Origin: Streptomyces sp. NBC_01454
Lineage (GTDB): Bacteria > Actinomycetota > Actinomycetes > Streptomycetales > Streptomycetaceae
NCBI RefSeq assembly: GCF_036227565.1
Contig: NZ_CP109460.1
Coordinates: 6,138,001 to 6,202,000, forward strand
Length of the DNA: 64,000 bases
Reading direction: 5' to 3'
Below, one piece after another: positions 19,808 through 28,431 of this stretch (position 1 is the first letter of the stretch; each line of letters opens with the position of its first letter). Both the position numbers and the translations under genes were made by a program. A model generated the notes under the pieces. It saw nothing but the letters and a program-made list of their open reading frames with translations. It had not been told where the DNA came from and made no database searches.

Positions 19808-20725
19808 ATGGCCCTAGGTACAGCTTCCACCAGGACTGATCGCGCACGGACGGTGCGCGACCTGCTTGCCTCCGGTAAGCAGTCATACTCGTTCGAGTTC
19901 GCCGCCCCCAAGACGGAGAAGGGCGAGCGGACCCTGTGGAACGCCATTCGCCGCATCGAGGCCGTCTCGCCGACCTTCGTCTCGGTGACGTACGGCGCCG
20001 GCGGCACCTCCCGTGACGGCACGGTGCGCGCCACCGAGCGCATCGCCACCGACACCACCCTGACCCCGGTCGCCCATCTGACCGCGGTCAACCACTCCAC
20101 CGCGGACCTGCGCAACATCATCGGCCAGTACGCCGGCGCCGGGATCCGCAACATGCTCGCGCTGCGCGGAGACCCGCCCGGTGACCCGATGGGCGAGTGG
20201 GTCAGGCACCCCGACGGCGTCACCTACGCCGCCGATCTGGTCCGCCTCATCAAGGAGTCCGGCGACTTCTGCGTCGGCGTCGCCGCCTTCCCCGAGATGC
20301 ATCCGCGCTCGGCGGACTGGGACTCGGATGTGGCGCACTTCGTCGACAAGTGCCGGGCCGGGGCGGACTTCGCCATCACCCAGATGTTCTTCTATCCCGA
20401 GGACTATTTCCGGCTGCGGGACCGGGTGACGGCCGCGGGTTGCTCCACGCCGATCATTCCGGAGATCATGCCGGTGACGAACGTGCGCCAGATCGAGCGG
20501 TTCGCTCAGCTCAGCAACGCGGCATTCCCGCCCGAACTTGCCGAGCGCATCCTCGCCGTCAAGGACGACCCGGCGGCGGTACGCTCCATTGGGATCGAGT
20601 ACGCAACGGACCTGTGCGCACGCTTGATGGCCGAGGATGTTCCCGGGTTGCACTTCATTACCCTGAACCACTCCACGGCGACCCTGGAAATCTACGAGAA
20701 TCTGGGGCTGCACCAGCAGTCCTGA
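19808..20725 (+). CDS. metF: methylenetetrahydrofolate reductase
   Basis: FAD enzyme of 305 residues reducing 5,10-methylene-THF to 5-methyl-THF for methionine synthesis. [18 protein letters not shown] near the N-terminus carries the catalytic Glu, followed by [44 protein letters not shown] and [17 protein letters not shown]. The ATG start is clear although the ribosome site is weak. A comparable reductase gene (Rv2172c) occurs near the dcw cluster in M. tuberculosis. Confidence 0.95.
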   Translation: MALGTASTRTDRARTVRDLLASGKQSYSFEFAAPKTEKGERTLWNAIRRIEAVSPTFVSVTYGAGGTSRDGTVRATERIATDTTLTPVAHLTAVNHSTADLRNIIGQYAGAGIRNMLALRGDPPGDPMGEWVRHPDGVTYAADLVRLIKESGDFCVGVAAFPEMHPRSADWDSDVAHFVDKCRAGADFAITQMFFYPEDYFRLRDRVTAAGCSTPIIPEIMPVTNVRQIERFAQLSNAAFPPELAERILAVKDDPAAVRSIGIEYATDLCARLMAEDVPGLHFITLNHSTATLEIYENLGLHQQS

Positions 20726-20760
20726 TCACGGTGGCCGGCGGCGGCGGAAGAGGGGCGTAT

Positions 20761-21975
20761 ATGGGCTGGACGGTCCTCTACATCGCGTTCGGCCTGGTCG
20801 CCCTGTGGCTGCTGGGTGAGGTCCTGCTCCAGAACAAGGCGCGGCTGCGCTGGCGGTTGCTCGCCTTCGCCGGTTTCCTCGCGGTGGTCGTCGGTGTCGT
20901 CATCCCGTCGGTGATCGTGATCGGGGTGGGCCTCGTCGCCTTCGCCGTCGGGCAGACCAATGTGACGCTCTCCTTCCGCCGCGGCTTCACCACCGGCTGG
21001 GCCCTGCGCGGTAAGGACGGCAAGCCCGGCATGCCCGGGAAGCAGGGCAAGCCCGCGGAGGGCCGGCGCCGCCGGGCCCGCACGTCCGGCCGGGCGGCCC
21101 CCGCCGAACCGACCCTGGAGGTCTCCGGCCTGGAGGCGGTGCAGCCCACCGACACCGACGGACGGGGCCTCAACGCCGCGGCCGTCAACGGGCTGGAGGA
21201 CACCTTCGAGAGCACCGGCGGCTTCCAGAGCCAGGACGTCTACGCCGGGCAGGACGTCTACGCCGGGCAGGGCTCCTACACCGGGCAGGGCTCCTACGCC
21301 TACGACGACGCCGACGTCTTCCGCGGCCAGGAGCCGTACCAGGGCGGGCAGCCGGACCAAAGCGCCTATGAGACCCAGCCGTTCGCCGTCCAGGACGTCT
21401 ACGCGCAGGCCGACGCCACCGCCGTCTACGCCCCGCAGCCGATGCCCGACGAGACCGGCCAGTACGGCATCTACAGCCCCGACGCCCGCGCCCCGCAACC
21501 CGAATACCCCGAATACCCCGCCTACGACGCGTACGGCGCCGCGGCCGGGAACGGTCCGGGCGACGCCAACGGCTATGCGTACGACGCCGGTTACGGGCAG
21601 AACGGCGCCGGCCAGAACGGGGCCGGGCAGGAATCCTGGGCCGATCCCTACGCGGCGTACAGCGACCCCCTGGGCCAGCAGGCGCCCTACTCCGACCCGT
21701 ACATCGGCACCCAGCAGTACTCCGGGGCCTACGACCCCTACGGGCAGCCGGACCCCTACGCCCAGTCGCCCTACGCCGCGCAGCAAGCCGCGCAGCAATA
21801 CGACGCGCAGGGACAGCCGCTGGGCCAGTATCCGGGCCAGTATCCGGGCCAGGGCTACGGCGAGACACCGCCCGGCGGTGTCTGGGTCCCCCAGCAGCGC
21901 GACAGCGAACTCCCGCCCGAGCAGCCGTATCCGCCCTACCAGCAGGGCTACGACGGGCAGCAGTACCGGTACTGA
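20761..21975 (+). CDS. membrane protein with Gln/Tyr/Gly/Pro-rich repeat tail, function unknown
   Basis: I recognise no functional domain in this protein of about 404 residues. Two N-terminal membrane segments (about 5-20 and 33-62) are followed by FRRGFTTGWALRGKDGKPG, a short collagen-like run of five Gly-X-Y triplets, and a long disordered tail rich in Gln, Tyr, Gly, Pro and Asp. The tail contains three copies of an 18-bp repeat (21241-21294, coding YAGQDV/YAGQGS/YTGQGS) and GQYPGQYPGQG. ATG 20761 starts the hydrophobic segment and follows GGAAGAGG. It lies 35 bases after metF and may be cotranscribed. Confidence 0.75.
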   Translation: MGWTVLYIAFGLVALWLLGEVLLQNKARLRWRLLAFAGFLAVVVGVVIPSVIVIGVGLVAFAVGQTNVTLSFRRGFTTGWALRGKDGKPGMPGKQGKPAEGRRRRARTSGRAAPAEPTLEVSGLEAVQPTDTDGRGLNAAAVNGLEDTFESTGGFQSQDVYAGQDVYAGQGSYTGQGSYAYDDADVFRGQEPYQGGQPDQSAYETQPFAVQDVYAQADATAVYAPQPMPDETGQYGIYSPDARAPQPEYPEYPAYDAYGAAAGNGPGDANGYAYDAGYGQNGAGQNGAGQESWADPYAAYSDPLGQQAPYSDPYIGTQQYSGAYDPYGQPDPYAQSPYAAQQAAQQYDAQGQPLGQYPGQYPGQGYGETPPGGVWVPQQRDSELPPEQPYPPYQQGYDGQQYRY

Positions 21976-22093
21976 GCGGGCGGGGCGGTACACCGCGCGG
22001 GGGCGCCGACGGCGGCTCCCGGCAGCGGCCGGCTCCGGTGACCGGGAGCGGCACCGGGCCCTGATCCCACCCGGACCGCCCACCGCAGGGCCG

Positions 22094-23605
22094 TCAGGTG
22101 GAGCCGTGCCAGTCGTCGCCGTTCACGATCAGGCCCGCGACGATCGCGCCGGACATCCCGGCATGCGCGACCCCGCCGCCCGGGTGCGACCAGCCACCGA
22201 CCGCGTAGAGCCCCGGTATCCGGGTGCGGTTGCCGGGCCGCAGAAAGCGGCCTTCCCGGCCGGCCAGCGCCGGTCCCGGCACCAGCATGTCGTCCGTGGG
22301 CGGCAGCACCTCCCGCCACAGCACCCGCTCCCGCAGCCCCGGCACCGCGGCCTCGGCGATCGCGGTCATCCGCTCCGCCTCGGCCGCCACGGCCGTCCCG
22401 TCGAGCCAGTCGACCGGGCCGTGCGGAGCGACCGTCGCGGTCAGCGTCACCGCCTCATGGGCGTCGTCCGGCCGCACGGTGGGGTCGTCCGGGCGCAGTA
22501 CCGTCACCGTCGGCCGGTCACAGGGGGTCCGCAGCCCGGGGCCGTCGCCGAACACGCCCGCCAACTCGGCCGCCCGGTCGGCGGCATGGACCACGGTGCG
22601 GTGCACGGCGTCCGCGGGGCGTGCCCCGCGCACCGCCAGACAGACGGTCAGCCGCCCGGTGGCGCGCTCACGCGAGAGGGGGCGCACCTCGTCGGCGCCC
22701 CACGGCTCGCGGCCCCCGCAGAGCCCCGCGAGCCGCCCCGGGTCGATGCCCGCGACCACGAACTCCGCCTCGGCCACCCGGCCGTCGGCCAGTTCGACGC
22801 CCGCCACCCGGCCGTCCTTCTCCACGATCCCGGTCACCTCGGTGCCGAAGCCGAACTCCACCTTGCGCGCCAGACAGCGCGCGTACACCGCGTCGGCCAG
22901 CGCGCGCAGGCCGCCGCGCGGATACCAGCTGCCGAAGGTCTGCTCCATGTAAGGCAGCACGGCGGCGCTCGCCGGGGCGCTGCGCGGGTCGAAGCCGTAG
23001 GCCAGCGCATGGCTCTCCAGCAGCGCGACCAGTCGTGGGTCGGCCAGCTCACGGCGGGCCACCTCGGCGAGGGTCGCGGTCGTGGGGCCCTTGCCCCGGC
23101 CGAACAGCCCGCGCCGGCGCACCGCCGGATACGGATCGCGCCCCAGCACCCGCCAGTCCTGCCACAGCGGCTCCTCCAGGAGCGGACGGCGGGTGGCGTC
23201 CCAGGCCTCGCGGGCGCGGCCCACCAGGGCGCTCCAGCGCTCCCCGGTGCCCGCGCCCAGTGCCTCGTCCAGGGCCGCCAGCACGCCGGCCCGCGAGGCG
23301 TTCGGCAGGGACACGGCCGTGCCGTCGGCGAAGACATGGCGGCTCGCGGGGTCGACCTGGGACAGCTCGACGCAGCTCTCCAGTGGCTCCTTGCCGGTCT
23401 TGAGGAACAGATCCCGGTAGACGGCCGGCAGATGCAGCAGACCGGGCCCCGTGTCGAACGCGAAGCCGTCGCGCTCCAGACGCCGCACCGCACCGCCGTG
23501 CGTCGCGTCGCGCTCGAACACCGCCACCCGGTGGCCCGCGACGGCCAGCCGGGCAGCGGCCGCCATCGCGCCCATCCCGGCGCCGATCACCGCAATCCGT
23601 GCCAT
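22094..23605 (-). CDS. FAD-dependent oxidoreductase, phytoene desaturase (CrtI)-like
   Basis: Flavoprotein of 503 residues. The N-terminal dinucleotide motif IAVIGAGMGAMAAAARLAVAGHRVAVFE is followed by FAFDTGPGLLHLPAVY, and the C-terminal signature is NRTRIPGLYAVGGWSHPGGGVAHAGMSGAIVAGLI; both match the CrtI/phytoene desaturase superfamily. No carotenoid genes lie nearby, so the substrate is unknown. ATG 23603-23605 places the FAD motif at the extreme N-terminus as in relatives; the longer reading adds an unrelated lead. Confidence 0.85.
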   Translation of the reverse strand: MARIAVIGAGMGAMAAAARLAVAGHRVAVFERDATHGGAVRRLERDGFAFDTGPGLLHLPAVYRDLFLKTGKEPLESCVELSQVDPASRHVFADGTAVSLPNASRAGVLAALDEALGAGTGERWSALVGRAREAWDATRRPLLEEPLWQDWRVLGRDPYPAVRRRGLFGRGKGPTTATLAEVARRELADPRLVALLESHALAYGFDPRSAPASAAVLPYMEQTFGSWYPRGGLRALADAVYARCLARKVEFGFGTEVTGIVEKDGRVAGVELADGRVAEAEFVVAGIDPGRLAGLCGGREPWGADEVRPLSRERATGRLTVCLAVRGARPADAVHRTVVHAADRAAELAGVFGDGPGLRTPCDRPTVTVLRPDDPTVRPDDAHEAVTLTATVAPHGPVDWLDGTAVAAEAERMTAIAEAAVPGLRERVLWREVLPPTDDMLVPGPALAGREGRFLRPGNRTRIPGLYAVGGWSHPGGGVAHAGMSGAIVAGLIVNGDDWHGST

Positions 23606-23697
23606 GCCTGCGACTTTATCCGGAGCCACTGACAACGCCTGCACGGCCGGCGGCCGGACCGGGCAGCGGCCCCGGCGCCACCGGCCGGCGCGGACCG

Positions 23698-24318
23698 TCA
23701 GAGCGCCGGCGGCACCGCACCGCCCGCCGTGGCGAGCCGCTTCTCCTCGCGCCGCTGCCGTCGGCGCCGGAGGTAGCGGCGGATGCGCGACCACAGGAAG
23801 ACCACCACCGCGATCCCCGCGGCCAGCAGCGCCCCCGCGATGGCCGCGGCCGCCACCGGATGGAACACCGCGAAGGCCACCAGCCCGGCGACGCCCAGAT
23901 CCTCGGCCAGGCTCAGCACGATGTTGCTGGCCGGCTCCGGCGAGGTGTTGACCGCGATCCGGGTGCCCGCCTTGACCAGATGGCTCACCAGCGCCGTCGA
24001 GCCGCCGACCGCGCCCGCCGCCAGCTGGGGCAGCGAACCGTCGTGCCCGGCCAGCAGCGCCGCCACCACGCCACCGGCGACCGGCCGGATCACCGTGTGC
24101 ACGGCGTCCCAGACCGAGTCCACGTACGGGACCTTGTCGGCGACCGCCTCACACAGGAACAGGACGCCCGCCACGAGCAGCACATCGGGGCGCTGCAGCG
24201 CCGCGGGCACCTCCTCGCTGACGCCGGTCGCGCCGAGCAGGCCGAAGACGAGGACGACGGCATAGGCGTTGATCCCGCTCGCCCAGCCACTGGTGAACAC
24301 CAAGGGAAGTACGGACAC
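23698..24318 (-). CDS. DUF4126 family membrane protein
   Basis: Integral membrane protein of about 206 residues, with four or five hydrophobic segments (LPLVFTSGWASGINAYAVVLVFGLLG, LLVAGVLFLCEAVADKVPYVD, IRPVAGGVVAALLAG, LVAFAVFHPVAAAAIAGALLAAGIAVVVFLW) and a strongly basic Arg-rich tail. This matches the DUF4126 family, whose role is not known. GTG 24316-24318 is chosen because the family begins with LPLVFTSGW; no ribosome site is visible. A perfect TGAGTA-TCCG-TACTCA palindrome (24361-24376) lies about 45 bases upstream and could be its operator. Confidence 0.75.
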   Translation of the reverse strand: MSVLPLVFTSGWASGINAYAVVLVFGLLGATGVSEEVPAALQRPDVLLVAGVLFLCEAVADKVPYVDSVWDAVHTVIRPVAGGVVAALLAGHDGSLPQLAAGAVGGSTALVSHLVKAGTRIAVNTSPEPASNIVLSLAEDLGVAGLVAFAVFHPVAAAAIAGALLAAGIAVVVFLWSRIRRYLRRRRQRREEKRLATAGGAVPPAL

Positions 24319-24738
24319 GTCGAAGAGCGTAGGCCCCGGCTGGGGGTGGGTGCTCAGGATTGAGTATCCGTACTCAGACACCGAGATGAGTAGGTACGCG
24401 GATGGGCCGCCGGCCGTCCGGACGGAAGAGTAGGGGCCACGGAAGGGAAGCGGCGCCGCACCGCCGACACGGGGCGGCGGAGCGGCGCGGCTCCCGGACG
24501 TGACGGGGGATACGGGGGATACGGGGGACGCACGGGGGAGCATGGGGGAAGCGCTGTCCTGGTCGGGTCGGGGGGGAACGATCTGCGCCAGGACAGCGCA
24601 CTCTTTTGCGCGGACCCACGGGGGAGAACGGGTGCGCGCCGCGCCTGACCAGGGCGGCGCGCATCCGCTTTCGCACGGGAAGCACGTCCCGCAATCACGG
24701 GATCCGGCCCGGCCACGAGTCCCGCCCGCCGAGCCCCG
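24319..24738. other. 420-bp non-coding gap with strong hairpins and a GGGGGA repeat
   Basis: No convincing gene. It holds the TGAGTA/TACTCA palindrome (24361-24376), four near-copies of ACGGGGGAT (24503-24540), a perfect 12-bp inverted repeat (24551-24562 with 24588-24599) followed on the plus strand by CTCTTTTG, and a perfect 10-bp inverted repeat (24633-24642 with 24654-24663). On the minus strand these could end the tetR transcript; on the plus strand the first looks like the terminator of a short RNA. Confidence 0.5.
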
Positions 24739-25353
24739 CTAGGCGGCCTGGCCCCCCACCCGCCCCTGGAGCAGCCGGGACAGCGCCGCGTGCACGTCGT
24801 CGATCGACCGGTCCGGCTGGTAGGACTGCCAGTCCAGGGCCGCCACCAACACCATCCCGAAGAGTGCCGAGGCGGTCAGCGGGATATCGATCTCCTCGCT
24901 CAGCTCCCCCCGGGCCACCGCCTCGCGCAGCACGTTCTCCACCACCGTGATGGCCCGGTCGCGCACCACCATCAGCGTCGACTGCCACGCCCGGTTGGTG
25001 CGCCACAGCTCGGCCACGTACAGCTGGGTGAGCGCCGGGTAACGGGAGATGAAGTCCAGGCCGGCCCGGATCATCGCGTCCAGCGCGTCGATCCGGCTGC
25101 CGTCCCGGCCGGTGACCTCGTCGGCGGCCACCTGCAAGGAGGTCGCCAGCAGCTCGATGCCGTGCCGCAGCAACTCCTCGAAGAGAACGTTCTTGCTCGC
25201 GAAGTTGTAATACACCGTGCCCTTCGCGACGCCCGCCCGTTCGGCGATCTCGTCCACCGTGGTGGAGGAGAAACCCTGTTCGGCGATGAGCGTGACCGCG
25301 GCCTCGAAGAGCTTGCGCCGGGTGGCGTCGCGGCGGGAGTGGGAGCTGTCCAT
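24739..25353 (-). CDS. TetR family transcriptional regulator
   Basis: Regulator of 204 residues with the N-terminal TetR HTH (about 8-55: RRKLFEAAVTLIAEQGFSSTTVDEIAERAGVAKGTVYYNF) and a ligand-binding helical domain. It is the last gene of the ABC ATPase - YhgE/Pip - TetR set on the minus strand, so it most likely represses that set through the palindrome before the ABC gene. ATG 25351-25353 is chosen because the HTH begins at once; the longer reading is Pro/Arg-rich filler. Confidence 0.9.
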   Translation of the reverse strand: MDSSHSRRDATRRKLFEAAVTLIAEQGFSSTTVDEIAERAGVAKGTVYYNFASKNVLFEELLRHGIELLATSLQVAADEVTGRDGSRIDALDAMIRAGLDFISRYPALTQLYVAELWRTNRAWQSTLMVVRDRAITVVENVLREAVARGELSEEIDIPLTASALFGMVLVAALDWQSYQPDRSIDDVHAALSRLLQGRVGGQAA

Positions 25354-25494
25354 GGGGGCGATTGTGCCGCTCCCCGGGGAGCGATGCGCGACGCGACGGG
25401 TGCCGCCGCGGGCGTTCGGCTCCGGGAGAGCCGCCGGCACGGCGCTCGCGGACGCCGGCGGACGCTCACAGGCTCAGCTCCGGATGAAGGTCCC

Positions 25495-27156
25495 TCATCC
25501 GGACCACCTGGCGGCCCGGGCCGTCAGGGACGTCAGCACCAGCGCCCCGGCGGTGAACGCCGGCAGCACCGCACCGCCCTGCCACACGGGCGCGAGCTCC
25601 CCGCCCGTGATGAGCCGGCGCAGCCCCTCCACGAGGTAACTCATCGGCAGATACGGGTGGAGGGCGGCGAAGAAGCCCGGACTGGTCTGCACCGGATAGG
25701 TGCCGCCCGCCGAGGTCAGCTGGAGCATCAGCAGCGCCGGCACCAGGATCCGGCCGGCCGCGCCGAACTGCGCGTTCAGCCACTGCACGAGCGCCGAGAA
25801 ACAGTCCGTGCCCAGGACCAGGAAGCCGATCGTGCCGGCCGCCCGCGCCATCTGCAGGCCGAGCGCGAAGTGCAGTACGGACATCAGGGCCGCCGTCTGC
25901 AGCGCCCCCACACCGACCACCGGCAGCCACCCGGACACCGCCACCCGCCAGGGGGACGCGCCCCTCGCCAGCGCCCTCCGGTTGAGCGGCTGGATCAGCA
26001 TGTACGCCACCATCGCGCCGACCCACAGGGACAGCGGGATGAATTACGGGGCGAACCCGGTGCCGTGGTTCGGCGCCTTGTGGGCGGCGTCGGAGGCCAG
26101 CTGCACCGGGTCGGACATGACCCGGGTGCGCGCCTGGCGGTCCTTCGTGCCGTAGTCGGTGATCCGCCGCGCCCCGTCGTGCAGCCCGCCGGCCAGCTTC
26201 TGCGAGCCGTCGGAGAGCTTGAACATGCCGCCGTGCAGGGTGTGGGCGCCGTCGTCGAGTCTGCCCACACCGGAGTCGAGGTCGCCCATACCGGCCGCGG
26301 CCCGGCCCGTGCCGTCGTGCAACTGCCGCGTCCCGTCGTGGAGCGTGTGTGCGCCGGACGCCAACCGGGCGTTGCCGGCGGCCAGGCTACGCGCCCCCGC
26401 GGACACCTGGTGTGCCCCGTCGTTCAGATCGTTGATCTTCTTGACCGCGGCGTCCAGGTCGGCACCCAGGGTCGGCCCGTGCCGTGCCAGCTCGCTCGCC
26501 AGGGAGTGCAACGTGCCCAGGTCCCGGTCGAGTTGGTCGAGATTCTTCTGGTCGTGGACGTACCCGCTGACCTCCTCGGCCTTGTCCGCCGCGGTCGCCG
26601 CCTGCGCCGTGAGCGTCTTCAGCTGCGCGCAGGAGGCGTCGAGCCGCAGCCCGCTCTCACAGCGCAGCCGGTAGTAGTCGGCCAGCTGATCGGACATCCC
26701 CCGGGAGAGCTTGGCCCGTCGGACGCCGCTCGGGGCAGCTCGCCGAGGTGGTCCCGGACCGCCTGCGATCCGTCGGCCACCAGCCGCGCCGCCTCGCCGA
26801 TCTCCCTCCCGTGCGCCCGGAGGAACGGCCCCCACCCTGCCGACGACCCCGTTGACGGTGTCGGCCAGCTGCTGGGTGCCCCGCGCGACCTGCCCGGAAC
26901 CGTCGGCCACCTGCTGTGAGCCGTGGGCGGCGCGGTCGGCACCCCGGGCGAGGTCGGAGCTGCCCTGCGCGAGCCGGCCGGCGCCGGTGTCGAGCGCGCC
27001 CAGCCCCGTGACCAGCTTGCCGCTGCCGCTCTTCGCGTTGCCCAGGCCGTCGGCCAGTTCGCCCGCGCCGTGCCGGGCCTGCCCGATACCGTCGCGCGGC
27101 AGCTTCCCCCGCCCGAACCGCTTCAGCTCAAGAGCGGCGAGCCTCGGCGAGCGCAT
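25495..27156 (-). pseudogene. degraded YhgE/Pip-type ABC-2 membrane protein
   Basis: Remnant of a YhgE/Pip (phage infection protein) family membrane protein. The start MRSPRLAALELKRFGRGKLPR is normal, but it then jumps directly to the heptad-rich GAGELADGL... helical region. The first membrane segment and the domain after it, a sizeable block, are missing. The frame is lost at a C5 run (26829-26833) and regained near 26715-26717. An in-frame TAA (26044-26046) interrupts FAP*FIPLSLWVGAMVAYM. The C-terminal membrane part, read from 26013 to 25495, is intact. Each defect alone could be a sequencing error; together they argue for a dead gene. A separately translated C-terminal half cannot be excluded. 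Confidence 0.85.
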
Positions 27157-27244
27157 CTGCCGTTCCTTCCTCGTCGTGGCGGCGGCCGTGGTGGGAGCTC
27201 TCGCCGTGCTCGGCGGGAGCGCCGCAGGGCGCGGGCTCGTGGGG

Positions 27245-28204
27245 CTAGCCGGGCCGGTCGGGCTCGTGGGGCTCGTTGCTCTCAGGGGTGGCGGGGGGAG
27301 GCGGGGGAGGCGGGAGTCTTGGTGGCTCCGGTGTTTCGGGGGCCTCGGTGGTGTCGGCGTCCTCCGTGCTGCCCGTGCCGTCAGTGCTGCCCGTGCCGTC
27401 CGTGCCGTCCGAGCCGTCCGTGCCGTGCCTGGCGTCCGTGCCGTCCTCGGCGTCGGTGGATTCGCCGGGTGTGGTCTCCGGGGCGTCCCGCTCGGGGCGG
27501 TTTCCCGTACGCACCAGCACCACGCCCTCGTCGTCCTCCGGCGGTTCGCTGCACACCGCGAGCACCGTCGTGCCCGCCGCCGCGAGGCCGCGCAGCATGG
27601 CCCAGGCCCCGGAGCGCTCCTCGTCGGACAGCTTCAGGTCGGTGTCGTCGACGGCCAGCAGCCGCGGCCCGCCGATCAGGGCGAGCGCCACGGACAGCCG
27701 CAGCGCCTCCAGCCGCTCCAGGTCACGCACGGACGTACGGATCCCCTTGGGCAGCGACTCCGGATCGAGGCCCGCCGCCGCGAGCGCGGCGTCCACCAGG
27801 GCGCGGGCCTCGGCCCTGCGCTCCCGCCGCGGCCGCAGCAGACCCCGCAGCGAGCTGCCGAACCGGCCCTGCAACAGGGCACGTTCCCGCAGGTGCTCGC
27901 CGACCGTGAGGGCGGGATCGAGTTCGGTGACTCCGGGCACATGGGCGAGCGCGGTGACGGACCGGACCGCGGCCATCCTCTTCGGCAGCGGCAGCCCGCC
28001 GACCTCGGCACCGCCCTCCGCGGGCTTCATCCGTCCGGTGAGCGCCAGCAGCAGACACGTACGGCCCGAGCCCGACGGGCCCTGCACGGCGATCAGCGAG
28101 CCGGGGCCGGCCGTGAGGTCGATGTTCCGGAACGCCCATCCGCGGGGGCCCTTGAGCCCGAATCCCGTGGCCGTGACCGCCGCTCCGAGCGGGGTGCGGT
28201 CCAC
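27245..28204 (-). CDS. ABC transporter ATP-binding-like protein with degenerate Walker motifs
   Basis: Protein of 319 residues with an ABC-ATPase fold to about residue 220, then an acidic Asp/Gly/Thr/Ser-rich repeat tail and a poly-Pro end. The P-loop reads GPSGSGRT, with Arg in place of the invariant Lys. The signature region (LRLSVALALIGG) lacks LSGGQ, and Walker B (RLLAVDDTDL) lacks the catalytic Glu. ATP hydrolysis is therefore doubtful, although Arg may be normal in this Streptomyces subgroup. It is first in an operon with the broken YhgE/Pip gene and tetR. GTG 28202-28204 follows AGGAGGG. Confidence 0.78.
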   Translation of the reverse strand: MDRTPLGAAVTATGFGLKGPRGWAFRNIDLTAGPGSLIAVQGPSGSGRTCLLLALTGRMKPAEGGAEVGGLPLPKRMAAVRSVTALAHVPGVTELDPALTVGEHLRERALLQGRFGSSLRGLLRPRRERRAEARALVDAALAAAGLDPESLPKGIRTSVRDLERLEALRLSVALALIGGPRLLAVDDTDLKLSDEERSGAWAMLRGLAAAGTTVLAVCSEPPEDDEGVVLVRTGNRPERDAPETTPGESTDAEDGTDARHGTDGSDGTDGTGSTDGTGSTEDADTTEAPETPEPPRLPPPPPPPATPESNEPHEPDRPG

Positions 28205-28213
28205 GATCCCTCC

Positions 28214-28235
28214 TTGAACTGACTGGTCAGTTCAA
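28214..28235. promoter_or_regulatory. 22-bp palindrome, probable TetR operator
   Basis: TTGAACTGAC-TG-GTCAGTTCAA: perfect 10-bp arms around 2 bases. It sits between a GATACT -10-like hexamer (complement of 28238-28243) and the ABC gene's ribosome site, an ideal repressor position. The best candidate to bind is the TetR protein encoded at the end of the same operon. Confidence 0.82.
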
Positions 28236-28431
28236 AAAGTATCCGCACCCCGCCGCCGGTTCCGCAAGGGGCGCGGGGCACGGCTTCTCGGCAATCGCTC
28301 GGGATTCTCTCCCCTTTTCACCGAAAAGCGCAGGTCAGAGTCGATTGTCAGTGGCGTACGTCACGATGGTTTCACGTGGTCCCGAATCGGCATCCGGTCC
28401 TGAACCGGCATGCGACGACAGGAGGTTCGTC

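Noticed and set aside
22094..23605. Carotenoid biosynthesis cluster around the CrtI-like gene
   Set aside because: No crtE, crtB, crtY or other carotenoid genes are in the window.
24500..24742. 80-codon ORF (MTGDTGDTGDARG...)
   Set aside because: Produced by the GGGGGATAC repeats and hairpins; no ribosome site, low-complexity start, biased composition.
26619..26942. Separate 107-codon gene within the YhgE/Pip locus
   Set aside because: Its GPFLRAHGREIGEAARLVADG segment is the frameshifted middle of the same YhgE/Pip protein, not an independent gene.
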